A DNA stretch of 36,066 bases, taken from assembly GCF_016613415.1 (NCBI RefSeq), contig NZ_JACWCT010000136.1:1-36066 (forward strand), in the 5' to 3' direction. Positions within the stretch are counted from its first letter, which is position 1, and the number at the start of each line of letters is the position of its first letter. Shown here in pieces: positions 25,053 through 33,046 of the stretch. The notes under the pieces are model-generated. The model was not told the DNA's origin. It made no database searches and saw nothing but the letters and a program-made list of their open reading frames with translations. This DNA comes from Methylobacterium ajmalii. Its GTDB lineage: Bacteria > Pseudomonadota > Alphaproteobacteria > Rhizobiales > Beijerinckiaceae. Both the position numbers and the translations under genes were made by a program.

Positions 25053-26659
25053 GGCGCCGCCTGCGGCGAGGTCGCGTATTGCGCCGGCACCGCCTCGTCC
25101 CAGGTCGCCTTCACGAGCGCGCGCACGTCGGCGAGCAGCTCGGCGGTGTCGTAGATCACCCCGTCCTTGATCGTGTACTTCAGTCCCCGGTGCCAGGTGG
25201 CGCCGTTCGTCGCCTCGTCGAGGCGCAAAGCCCCGGTGCCGTAGAGCAGCTTGAAGTCGGTGAGCGGGTTGTGGTCGTGGACCAGGAGGTCGGCGCGCTT
25301 GCCGACCTCGACGGTGCCGATCTCGTCCTCGAGCCCGCACAGGGCGGCTCCTTGGGAGGTCGCGGCGCGCACCACTTCGAGCGGGTGGAAGCCGGCCTCC
25401 TGCAGCAGTTCCAGCTCGCGAATGTAGCCGAAACCGAAGATCTGGTAGATGAAGCCCGAATCCGAGCCGGCGCAGACCCGGCCACCGCGGTTCTTGTACT
25501 CGTTGATGAACGCCATCCAGAGCCGGTAGTTCTCCTTCCACTCGATCTCGTTCTGGGTCGACCAGCGATACCAGTACGAGCCGTGGCCGCCGCGCTGCGG
25601 CGTGAAGTAGTCCCACATCGACTTCCAGGTATACTCCTTGTGCCAGTCGGCCTGGCGCGCCCGCATCAGGTCGCGGTTGGCATCGTAGATCGTGAAGGTC
25701 GGCACGAAGGTGAAGCCGAGCTCCAGGAACCGCTCCAGGGTCTCGTTCCATTTCTTCGATCCCGGCTCGGCGCCCTGGCGGAACATCTGGCCGGAGACCG
25801 AGAAGCGGAAATACTCGTCGTTGTAGTCGTAGTCGAGCGGGAAGTTCTGGACGACCCGGTCCTCGAACAAAGCCTCGGGCAGGCCGTAATAATGCTCGGC
25901 GCTGGTCAGCCCCCAGCCGGCGGTGGTGAGCGCGTTCATCCGCGTCACCGCCATCTGGGCGTGGTGGCAGCCCGACTTCAGCCCGAGCTTCGCGCATTCG
26001 TCGAGGGCCGCCTCCATGATGGCGGGGGGCGCCCCGAAGAACTTCACCCCGTCGGCGCCGCGCTCCTTGAGCTTGCGCAGCCACACCCGCCCCTCCTCGG
26101 GGGTGTGGATCAGCTTCAGCATGTCGTTCACGGCCGGGAAGTAGCTGTAGGCCAGGAGCCGCGGCGCCGCGATCTCGTTGGCCTCCGCGCGCTTCTTCTG
26201 GTCGAGCATCCAGTCGAGCCCGTTGAACGAACCCATCTCGCGCACCGTCGTCACGCCGTGGGCGAGCCAGAGCTTGTAGACGTACTCGACCGGCGGCACC
26301 CAGCCGTTGGCGGCGTGGTAGGCGACGCCGGCATGGGCATGGCAATCGACGAAGCCGGGCGTCACCCACTTGCCGCGGCAATCGATCTCGTGGTCGCCGG
26401 GCGCGGGCCGGTTGGCGCTGTTGGCGAGGTTGCCCGCGACCTTCTTCAACTGCACGATGCGGCCGTTCTCGACCACGATGTCGGTCGGGCCGATCGGCGG
26501 CGCGCCGGTGCCGTCGATGACGGTGGCGGCCCGCAGCACCAGGCGCTTGTGCGGCCCGATCCCGCGGTCGCGGGAGGTCGAGGGCACCAGGGGCGGCTGG
26601 CCGGCCCTGGCCCGCTCGGCGGCGAGCTCGTTGCCGGCGAGAATCGGGGCGTCGCTCAT
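25049..26659 (-). CDS. Metal-dependent amidohydrolase (Pro-Xaa dipeptidase/imidazolonepropionase-like)
   Basis: 536 residues from the ATG at 26659, with GGGAGGA upstream. The N-terminal 45 residues precede a small beta domain (VLRAATVIDGTGAPP), and the metal-binding H107-A-H109 lies in FVDCHAHAG. A candidate carboxylated lysine is in DGVKFFGAP, a ligand His in KSGCHHAQM and the catalytic Asp in CAGSDSGF. C-terminal GTVEVGKRADLLVHDHNPL closes the composite domain. It is longer than usual, with an aromatic-rich insert around residues 300-390 (DYFTPQRGGHGSYWYRWS). No signal peptide. It hydrolyses an amide or cyclic imide of unknown identity and sits in an operon with an ABC importer and CobW. 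Confidence 0.88.
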   Translation of the reverse strand: MSDAPILAGNELAAERARAGQPPLVPSTSRDRGIGPHKRLVLRAATVIDGTGAPPIGPTDIVVENGRIVQLKKVAGNLANSANRPAPGDHEIDCRGKWVTPGFVDCHAHAGVAYHAANGWVPPVEYVYKLWLAHGVTTVREMGSFNGLDWMLDQKKRAEANEIAAPRLLAYSYFPAVNDMLKLIHTPEEGRVWLRKLKERGADGVKFFGAPPAIMEAALDECAKLGLKSGCHHAQMAVTRMNALTTAGWGLTSAEHYYGLPEALFEDRVVQNFPLDYDYNDEYFRFSVSGQMFRQGAEPGSKKWNETLERFLELGFTFVPTFTIYDANRDLMRARQADWHKEYTWKSMWDYFTPQRGGHGSYWYRWSTQNEIEWKENYRLWMAFINEYKNRGGRVCAGSDSGFIYQIFGFGYIRELELLQEAGFHPLEVVRAATSQGAALCGLEDEIGTVEVGKRADLLVHDHNPLTDFKLLYGTGALRLDEATNGATWHRGLKYTIKDGVIYDTAELLADVRALVKATWDEAVPAQYATSPQAAP

Positions 26660-26685
26660 GGTGTCCTCCCGCGTCGTCGTTGGAT

Positions 26686-27558
26686 CTATCGGGCGTAGCG
26701 GCGGCCGAGCAGCGCGGTGCCGAGCACCGTCAGCACCAGGGTCGCGGCGAGCAGGATGAAGGCCAGCGCCGCGCCGAACGGCCAGTTCATGCCCTTCGAG
26801 AACTGGTCGTAGACGGCGGGCGCCATCATCTTGAACTGCGAACCGCCGAGCAGCACCGCGGTCGCGTAGGTGTTCATGCACAGGATGAAGACGAGGACGC
26901 AGCCCGCTACCGTGCCGGGGAGCGCCAGCGGCCACACCACCCGGCGAAACACCGTGAAGGCGCTGGCGCCGAGATTGGCCGCCGCCTCCTCGACCGCCCG
27001 CGGGATGCTCTCGATCACCGAGGACAGGGTCAGGATCATGTAGGGCAGGACCACGGCGATCGTCCCAATGGCGACCGCGCCCGGCGTGTAGATCAGCGGC
27101 AAGGGGCCCGTGGTGAGGTGCAGGCCCCGCAAGGTGGCGTTGATGAGCCCGTCATTGCCGAGGAGCCCGAGCCAGCCCGCCGCCCGCACGACGTTTCCGA
27201 CCAATAGCGGGATCAGGGTCAGCACGGTGACGAGGCTCTTCCAGCGGCTCTCCATCCGGGCGAGCCGGTAGGCCGCGGGAAAGCCGAGCGCCAGGGTCAG
27301 CGCCGTGCAGGTGAAGGCCATGACGAGCGTCGTGCCCATCACGCCGCGGTAATACGGGTCGGCGACGGCGTTGAGGTAGTTCTGCGCCGTCGTCGCCTCG
27401 ACCATCAGCTGCGTCGGGCTGTATTCGTTGAGCGAGATACGCGCCAGCAGCACCATCGGGCCGACCAGGAGCGCGGCGACGACGAGGAAGGCCGGCAGGA
27501 TGAGAGCGAACACGGGCGGAAGTCTCGATCTGAACTGTTCGGCTGGGTTCCATCTCAT
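26686..27558 (-). CDS. ABC transporter permease, spermidine/putrescine (PotB) type
   Basis: 290 residues, about six hydrophobic helices (first at 17-40). The EAA loop that contacts the ATPase reads EEAAANLGASAFTVFRRVVW followed by PLALPG. The start ATG at 27558 follows a GGATGGG element and lies only 10 bases from repeat copy B. It pairs with the second permease (29843-30676), the ATPase and the binding protein to form one importer. The 201-base gap that separates it from the binding protein gene is unusual for this operon. Confidence 0.9.
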   Translation of the reverse strand: MRWNPAEQFRSRLPPVFALILPAFLVVAALLVGPMVLLARISLNEYSPTQLMVEATTAQNYLNAVADPYYRGVMGTTLVMAFTCTALTLALGFPAAYRLARMESRWKSLVTVLTLIPLLVGNVVRAAGWLGLLGNDGLINATLRGLHLTTGPLPLIYTPGAVAIGTIAVVLPYMILTLSSVIESIPRAVEEAAANLGASAFTVFRRVVWPLALPGTVAGCVLVFILCMNTYATAVLLGGSQFKMMAPAVYDQFSKGMNWPFGAALAFILLAATLVLTVLGTALLGRRYAR

Positions 27559-27567
27559 CCCATCCGC

Positions 27568-27707
27568 GACCTCGTCCCGAGGTGCCGGCGATCAGAGATC
27601 GCGAGTGAAACGAGCTTCGAACGAGGGCTCCAGAGATCACCGGGACTTCTGGAGCCCTCCTTCGAGGTCAGCCGATCTTCGATCGGCCAACACCTCAGGA
27701 TGAGGTC
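27568..27707. repeat. Palindromic intergenic repeat, copy B, inside the ABC operon
   Basis: A 140-base element between the binding-protein and permease genes. Outer arms gacctcgtcccgaggtg (27568-27584) and cacctcaggatgaggtc (27691-27707) pair with two mismatches. Inner arms around agggctccaga and tctggagccct are shared with copy A at 23741-23860. In RNA it would form a long branched hairpin between two co-transcribed genes. Confidence 0.8.
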
Positions 27708-27759
27708 GTGGAGTGGATGGAGCGGGGTGTCGGCGAGGCCGCGCGGCCGATCCGATAGC

Positions 27760-28785
27760 CTACCCCTTGAATTCCTTGTTCCAGAAATCCGAGAACGCCG
27801 CCTGCTGCGCCTGCATCGTCGCGTAGTCGAGCGGGCGGAGCTTGGCCTGCTGGGCCTCCGTCAGGCTGATCTGCTTGGCGAGATCATCCGGGAGCTTGGC
27901 GTCCTTGACGGTCGGCACGTAGCCCATCTTCTGCGCGAAGGCGACCTGGGCCTTCGCATCGAGCATCGCGTTCAGGTACTTGAAGCCGCTGTCCTTGGCC
28001 CGCGAGTTCTTCGGCACGCCCGCCTCGAACAGGATCGGCAGGGCGCCCTCCTCGGGGATCGCCATCTCGACCGGGATGCCGGCCTGCTTCCACATGAAGC
28101 CGCGGGCGAGCCACATCAGCGAGATCCACACCTCCTCGGACTTCAGCGCCGCGGCCAGCGTCTCGTTCGACGGATAGACCTTCGGCGAGAGCGCCTTCAG
28201 GTCCATCAGCGCCGTCTTGCCCTTGGTGAAGTCGGTCGGGGTGCCGCCGGCCCCGATATTGGCGCCGGCCATGTTGAAGTTCCAGAGGATGTCGGAAAAT
28301 CCGACCCGGCCCTTGTACTTCGGATCGAAGATGTCGGCGTAGCGGGTCGGCGGGGTCGTGACCTTGCTCGGGTTGTAGAGGATGACCATCGCCGAGTAGA
28401 TGTGCGGGATCGAGTGCGGCTTCTTGAACACGTCGATCACCTGCGACAGGCGCGGCACCTCGGCGGCCGGCACGGTCTCCAGCACGCCGAGCTGGCTCAG
28501 CATGTAGCTGTCGATGTCGTTGATGCAGGGGACGTCCATGCTGCCGCGGCGGCTGGTGCGCTCGGCGATCAGCTTGGTGCGGCGCGGGTCCTGGTTGGCG
28601 ATGTCCTGCGACACCTCGATGCCCTGCGGCTTCATCAGCGGGACGTCGATGTTCTGCTGCAGCAGCGCGCCGTAATCGCCGCCCCAGGTGCCGACGACGA
28701 TCGGGGCGGACTGGGCCCGGGCGGGCAGCGTGCCGGACAGGCCGAGGGCGGCGCTGCCGGCCATCAGGGTGCGACGGGTGATCAT
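27760..28785 (-). CDS. ABC transporter extracellular solute-binding protein (PotD/opine type)
   Basis: 341 residues from an ATG at 28785 that overlaps the ATPase stop (ATGA). The leader MITRRTLMAGSAALGLSGT with A-R-A cleavage has a twin-arginine look, so export by Tat or Sec is possible. The mature start IVVGTWGGDYGALLQ is typical of the SBP_bac_6/8 polyamine- and opine-binding group. Ligand class is therefore likely a cationic or amino-carboxylate compound; the exact ligand is unknown. Confidence 0.9.
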   Translation of the reverse strand: MITRRTLMAGSAALGLSGTLPARAQSAPIVVGTWGGDYGALLQQNIDVPLMKPQGIEVSQDIANQDPRRTKLIAERTSRRGSMDVPCINDIDSYMLSQLGVLETVPAAEVPRLSQVIDVFKKPHSIPHIYSAMVILYNPSKVTTPPTRYADIFDPKYKGRVGFSDILWNFNMAGANIGAGGTPTDFTKGKTALMDLKALSPKVYPSNETLAAALKSEEVWISLMWLARGFMWKQAGIPVEMAIPEEGALPILFEAGVPKNSRAKDSGFKYLNAMLDAKAQVAFAQKMGYVPTVKDAKLPDDLAKQISLTEAQQAKLRPLDYATMQAQQAAFSDFWNKEFKG

Positions 28786-29843
28786 CGGGCGGGGCTCTCT
28801 GCTGCGGGGATGACGCGGGCGGCGTCGGGAATCCAGGTGATGCGGACGGGATCGCCGGCCGCGAGGCGGCGGCGGGGGTCGTCGGGCAGCGGCGTCGGGC
28901 TCACCGCGACGATCGCCTCGCCGGCGAGATCCAGGTGGTACTCGGTGCGCGCGCCGAGATAGGTCACGGCCCGCAGCCGCCCGGTGCCGGCGGGATCGGG
29001 CGCGACGGCGATCCGCTCGGGCCGGATCGCCAGCTTGCCGCCCGCCGCCGCCGCGTCGGGCGCGCACGGCACCGCGGCGCCGCTCGCCAGGCGAAACACG
29101 TCGGCGCCCTCGCGCGTGCCGTCGAGGAGGTTGCAGCGGCCGACGAAGCCGGCGACGAAGGTGTTGGCCGGGCGCTCGTAGAGGTCTTCCGCACTGCCGA
29201 CCTGGAGCACGCGGCCGTGCTCCATCACCACCAGCCGGTCGGCCATCGCCAGGGCCTCGTCCTGGTCGTGGGTGACCATCAGGGTCGTGAGGCCGAGGCG
29301 CTTCTGCAGTTCGCGGATCTCCAGCCCCACCTCGGAGCGGAGCTTGGCGTCCAGGTTCGACAGCGGCTCGTCGAGGAGGAACACCGCCGGGCTCACCACC
29401 AGGGCGCGAGCGAGCGCGACGCGCTGCTGCTGGCCGCCCGAGAGCTGGCGCGGCAGCCGGTCGGCGAGCGCGTCGAGGCGCACCAGCCGCAGCGCCTCGG
29501 CGATGCGCCGGTCGCGCTCGGCCTTGCCCACCTTCCGCATCTCCAGGCCGAAGCCGACATTGTCGGCGACGCTCATGTGCGGGAACAGCGCGTAGGACTG
29601 GAACACCATGCCGGTGTCGCGGGCATGGGGCGGCAGCCGCGTCACGTCGCGCCCGCCGATCACGACGCGGCCGGCGCTCGGCTCGATGAAGCCCGCGACC
29701 ATGCGCAGCGTCGTGGTCTTGCCGCAGCCCGACGGTCCGAGCAGTGCCACCAGCTCGCCCTGGCGGATGTCGAGGTCGACGCCGGCGACGGCGGTGGCCT
29801 CGCCGTAGCGCTTGGTGAGGCCGTCGAGGAGAAGCGTGCCCAT
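28782..29843 (-). CDS. ABC transporter ATP-binding protein (PotA-like)
   Basis: 353 residues. Walker A GPSGCGKTT (36-44), Q-loop VFQSYALFPH, signature LSGGQQQR (134-141), Walker B VFLLDEP (154-160) and the switch His in VTHDQDEAL. The C-terminal TOBE domain covers about 240-345. The start ATG at 29843 overlaps the second permease stop by one base (TGATG). It energises import of the compound bound by the adjacent solute-binding protein. Confidence 0.95.
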   Translation of the reverse strand: MGTLLLDGLTKRYGEATAVAGVDLDIRQGELVALLGPSGCGKTTTLRMVAGFIEPSAGRVVIGGRDVTRLPPHARDTGMVFQSYALFPHMSVADNVGFGLEMRKVGKAERDRRIAEALRLVRLDALADRLPRQLSGGQQQRVALARALVVSPAVFLLDEPLSNLDAKLRSEVGLEIRELQKRLGLTTLMVTHDQDEALAMADRLVVMEHGRVLQVGSAEDLYERPANTFVAGFVGRCNLLDGTREGADVFRLASGAAVPCAPDAAAAGGKLAIRPERIAVAPDPAGTGRLRAVTYLGARTEYHLDLAGEAIVAVSPTPLPDDPRRRLAAGDPVRITWIPDAARVIPAAESPAR

Positions 29844-30676
29844 CAGACGATCCGCGAGAGCTTCACGAAGCGGTCGGTGACCAGCATCAGGATCGTCACC
29901 ATCAGGATCTGCGCGGTCGCGACGGCGGCCAGGGTCGGGTCCATTCGGAATTCCAGGTAGCTCAGCATGGCGACGGGCAGGGTGGTGCGCCCCGGGCCGA
30001 CGAGGAGGAGGTTGAGTTCGAGGTTCTCGAAGCTCGCCACGAAGGAGAACAGGGCGGCGGCGACGATGCCGGGCCGCAGCATCGGGAGCGTGATGCGGCG
30101 GAAGACCGTAAAGGGCCGCGCCCCGAGATTGGCCGCCGCCTCCTCCGCCGCGCGGTCGAGGCCCGCCAAGCTCGCGGTGACGAGGCGCACCGTCCAGGGG
30201 ATGGTGATCAGCACGTTGGCGGCCACCAGACCGCCCAGCGTCGCCTTGATGTCCATGTCGAGCCAGTCCTCGGCCCGCAGGGTGAACATGTAGAGGGCCG
30301 AGCCGGCGACGATCGCCGGCACCGCCAGCGGCGCGAGCAGGAAGGTGCCGAGGAGGCCGCGCCCCGGAACGGTCGAGCGCACCAGGGCCAGCGCGGCCGC
30401 CGTGCCGAGCGGCACGCCGATCGCCGTGGCGGCGAGCGCGATCTGGAGCGAGGTGAGGAAGCCGCGCGCGAAATCGCGCTGCGCCCAGGCGTTGAGGTAC
30501 CAGCGCCAGGTCAGGCCCTCGGGCGGGAAGGTCACGATCTCCTGGTCGAAGAACGAGGTCGCGATCACCGTCACGATCGGCGCGAACACGATCGCGTAGG
30601 CGAGGACGACCGCCGCCAGGAAGGCGAGGCGGCCGAGACGGGCCGACGGGCCGGGAGAGAGGGAGGCGACGCTCAT
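29843..30676 (-). CDS. ABC transporter permease, PotC type
   Basis: 277 residues from the ATG at 30676 (a GTG at 30685 is an alternative with three more residues). About six hydrophobic helices, with the EAA loop EEAAANLGARPFTVFRRITL then PMLRPG. First gene of the importer; the TetR gene ends 115 bases upstream on the same strand, so the importer may have its own promoter. A TATGAT at 30715-30710 is a possible -10, without a good -35. Confidence 0.9.
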   Translation of the reverse strand: MSVASLSPGPSARLGRLAFLAAVVLAYAIVFAPIVTVIATSFFDQEIVTFPPEGLTWRWYLNAWAQRDFARGFLTSLQIALAATAIGVPLGTAAALALVRSTVPGRGLLGTFLLAPLAVPAIVAGSALYMFTLRAEDWLDMDIKATLGGLVAANVLITIPWTVRLVTASLAGLDRAAEEAAANLGARPFTVFRRITLPMLRPGIVAAALFSFVASFENLELNLLLVGPGRTTLPVAMLSYLEFRMDPTLAAVATAQILMVTILMLVTDRFVKLSRIV

Positions 30677-30791
30677 GCGGTTCACGGGTTCGAGGGCGAC
30701 GGCGTCCGGATCATAGCTGACCTATTTGTAAGACAGGTGTTCGGCCTTGTGGCAAGATGGGTGCCAGGCCGCAATCCGCGCTGCGCGCCCG

Positions 30792-31445
30792 TCACGCCAC
30801 CGCCTCGCGGAAGCGGGCCCCGGCGAAGGCGGCGTCGCCCGCCGGTCCCGCGATCAGGAGCGGCAGCACCGCCTTCCAGGTCTCGATCAGGTCGCGATAG
30901 TAGTCGGGATCGGGCCGCAGCACGGTCTGCACGCCCATGCCGCGCATCAGGTTCACCGTCAGGTTGAGGATGATCCGGGCTTCGCGCGGCGGCCGGGCGT
31001 CGGAATCGCAGAACTCGACCCAGATCGCGTCGAGGGCGGCGTGGAAGCGCTGCACGACCGGGATCAGGCACTGGCGCAGCTCCGCGTCGGTGCGCGACTC
31101 GTTGATCAGCTCCATCGAGAGATGGAAGAACCGGCCCGAGAAGAGCGGCCACAGGAACTCGACGAAGTCGCCGAGCGGCAGCGCCCCCGAGCGCACGTCC
31201 TGCGAGACCGCCTTGATCTCGGCCGTGCCGTCGGCGAGCACCGTCTCGAGCGCGGCCAGCACGAGGTCGGCCCGGGTCGGGAAGTGGTGCAGCAGCGCCC
31301 CGCGGGAGACCTGCGCGCGCTCGGCGATCTGTTGCGTCGTCGCGGCGTGGTAGCCGACGGCGTAGATCTCGTCGATCGTCGCGCGCACCAGCCGCTCGCG
31401 GGTCGCGAGGCTGCGCGCCTGGGGCTGCCGTCCGGTCTGCGCCAC
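30792..31445 (-). CDS. TetR/AcrR family transcriptional regulator
   Basis: 217 residues from a GTG at 31445, just after GGGAGGA. The N-terminal helix-turn-helix is at about 37-56 (TTQQIAERAQVSRGALLHHF), the most conserved part of the family. The C-terminal domain (FVEFLWPLFSGRFFHLSMEL) would bind the inducer. It is divergent from the 414-residue amidohydrolase, and the shared gap has a palindromic operator. It probably represses both directions until the substrate or a product appears. Confidence 0.93.
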   Translation of the reverse strand: MAQTGRQPQARSLATRERLVRATIDEIYAVGYHAATTQQIAERAQVSRGALLHHFPTRADLVLAALETVLADGTAEIKAVSQDVRSGALPLGDFVEFLWPLFSGRFFHLSMELINESRTDAELRQCLIPVVQRFHAALDAIWVEFCDSDARPPREARIILNLTVNLMRGMGVQTVLRPDPDYYRDLIETWKAVLPLLIAGPAGDAAFAGARFREAVA

Positions 31446-31476
31446 CGATCCTCCCGGGCCTGAACGCCTGAATAAA

Positions 31477-31494
31477 AAACAAGCTTGCCTGTTT
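31477..31494. promoter_or_regulatory. Palindromic operator between TetR regulator and amidohydrolase
   Basis: Eight-base arms aaacaagc and gcctgttt around a two-base tt spacer, with one mismatch, 32 bases before the TetR start and 79 before the amidohydrolase start. The size and symmetry are those of TetR-family operators. A-rich and T-rich runs flank it on each side (the T-run reaches 31498) and may belong to overlapping promoters. Confidence 0.65.
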
Positions 31495-31573
31495 TTTTCT
31501 CGCTGTCCAGTGTGCCGCCACGCCCGCGCGCCCTGATCCCCGGGCCGCCTCGCACGACAAAGGGACTGCCCGC

Positions 31574-32818
31574 ATGAGCGCCGACCTCGTCCTGTTCCGC
31601 AACGCCCGGGTCCTCGACGGCACCCACGACACCGCGCTCGACGGCCACGACGTGCTGGTCGAGGGCGGCACGATCCGGGAGGTGTCGGACAAGCCGCTGA
31701 AAGCGGCCTCGGCCCGCGTCATCGACCTCGCCGGCCGCACCCTGATGCCGGGCCTGATCGACTGCCACGTCCACGTCATCGCGACGATCCCCGACCTCGG
31801 CGCCAATGCCGAGCTGCCGGATTCGCTGGTGGCGCTGCGCACCGCCAAGATCATGCGCGGGATGCTGATGCGCGGCTTCACCACCGTGCGCGATCTCGGG
31901 GGCGCCGATCACGGGCTGGTCATGGCGGTGCGCGAAGGGCTGATCGACGGCCCGCGCCTGGTGATCTGCGGCAAGGCCCTGTCGCAGACCGGCGGTCACA
32001 CCGACTATCGCGGCCGCTATCACGCCCGCGATGTCGGCCATTACGGCACCAAGCTCGGCGCCATGGGCCGGGTCTGCGACGGGGTCGACGCCGTGCGCCG
32101 CGTCGCCCGCGAGGAGATCAAGGCCGGGGCCGACTTCATCAAGATCATGGCCAATGGCGGTGTCTCCTCGCCGACCGACCCGATCGCGTTCCTGGGCTAC
32201 TCGGTGGACGAGCTGCGGGCGATCGTCGAGGAGGCGGAGAACGCCCAGACCTACGTCGCCGCCCATCTCTATACCGACGCGGCGATCCGCCGGGCGGTCG
32301 AGTGCGGGGTGATCTCGGTCGAGCACGGCAACCTCGTGACGCCCGAGACCGCGCGGCTGATCCACGACAAGGGCGCCTACGTGGTGCCGACCAACGTCAC
32401 CTTCGACGCTCTCGCCAAGGAGGGCGCGTCCCTGGGCCTGCCGCCGGCCTCGGTCGCCAAGATCGAGGACGTGCGCGAGGCGGGTCTCCACGCCCTCGAG
32501 ACCCTGCGCGACGCCGGCGTGATGATGGCCTACGGCACCGACCTCCTGGGCGAGATGCACCGCCACCAGTCGGAGGAGTTCGTGATCCGCGGCCGCTGCC
32601 TGCCGGCGATCGAGGTGATCCGCTCGGCGACGATCAACGCCGCCAAGGTCGTGCGCCTGGAGGGCAAGGCCGGCGTGGTGGCGCCGGGCGCCTTCGCCGA
32701 CCTGATCGTGGTCGACGGCGATCCGCTGGCCGACCTGTCGCTGCTGACCGGCCAGGGCCGGCACATGCCGGCGATCATGATCGACGGGCGCTTCGTAAAG
32801 GACGCGCTGGCGGCCTGA
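31574..32818 (+). CDS. Metal-dependent amidohydrolase (Pro-Xaa dipeptidase-like)
   Basis: 414 residues, start ATG at 31574. The metal site H65-V-H67 lies in LMPGLIDCHVHV, a likely carboxylated lysine in DFIKIMANGG, ligand histidines in VAAHLYTDAA and SVEHGN, and the catalytic Asp in AYGTDLLGEM. The closing segment GVVAPGAFADLIVVDGDPLAD is typical of the imidazolonepropionase/Pro-Xaa dipeptidase branch. It lacks a signal peptide and is cytoplasmic. It is a distant relative of the 536-residue amidohydrolase in the same island and is probably controlled by the divergent TetR protein. Confidence 0.92.
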   Translation: MSADLVLFRNARVLDGTHDTALDGHDVLVEGGTIREVSDKPLKAASARVIDLAGRTLMPGLIDCHVHVIATIPDLGANAELPDSLVALRTAKIMRGMLMRGFTTVRDLGGADHGLVMAVREGLIDGPRLVICGKALSQTGGHTDYRGRYHARDVGHYGTKLGAMGRVCDGVDAVRRVAREEIKAGADFIKIMANGGVSSPTDPIAFLGYSVDELRAIVEEAENAQTYVAAHLYTDAAIRRAVECGVISVEHGNLVTPETARLIHDKGAYVVPTNVTFDALAKEGASLGLPPASVAKIEDVREAGLHALETLRDAGVMMAYGTDLLGEMHRHQSEEFVIRGRCLPAIEVIRSATINAAKVVRLEGKAGVVAPGAFADLIVVDGDPLADLSLLTGQGRHMPAIMIDGRFVKDALAA

Positions 32819-32853
32819 GACGCCGTCCGGGCGGCCGCGCTCCGAGACCATGC

Positions 32854-32890
32854 GCCGACGGGGCCCCGGCGGAGGCCGGGCCCCGTCGGC
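32854..32890. terminator. Strong hairpin between convergent amidohydrolase and peptide genes
   Basis: gccgacggggcccc pairs with the mirror segment ending ccccgtcggc, one bulged base, loop around gga. It lies 35 bases after the amidohydrolase stop and 13 bases past the stop of the convergent small peptide gene. No T-run on either side, so it may act as a bidirectional blocker rather than a classic terminator. Confidence 0.5.
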
Positions 32891-32902
32891 GTCCGGCGCG
32901 GT

Positions 32903-33046
32903 TCAGCAGACCCGCGACTTGGCGCTGCCGCAGGTCGGGGCCGGCGGCGGGCAGGCCGGAGCCGGCGGGGGGCACGGCGGCGGGCAGGCGGGCAGGCAGC
33001 AGCCGCCGGCGACGGTGCCGAGGGACTTGGCGTCGAGCTTCTTCAT
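32903..33046 (-). CDS. Small Cys/Pro-rich peptide with double-glycine leader (putative RiPP/bacteriocin-like precursor)
   Basis: 47 residues, read directly from the reverse strand. The leader MKKLDAKSLGTVAGG ends in Gly14-Gly15, the type cleaved by C39-peptidase ABC exporters. The core begins CCLPACPPPCPPP and continues APACPPPAPTCGSAKSRVC; it has seven Cys (16, 17, 21, 25, 32, 39, 47) and three P-P-P triplets in the 32-residue core. An in-frame stop lies upstream, and a weak GAGAA ribosome element is 7-11 bases before the ATG. The overlapping 106-residue frame on the same strand is not protein-like. No exporter or modifying enzyme is near, so it would depend on distant genes. The sequence reading is firm; the function is inferred from shape only. 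A metal-binding peptide or a signalling peptide are alternatives. Confidence 0.65.
   Translation of the reverse strand: MKKLDAKSLGTVAGGCCLPACPPPCPPPAPACPPPAPTCGSAKSRVC

Noticed and set aside
30732..30750. Second TetR operator before the importer genes
   Set aside because: Half-sites acaagg/cctgt are present but their spacing is four bases wider than in the good operator, so I did not annotate it as a site.
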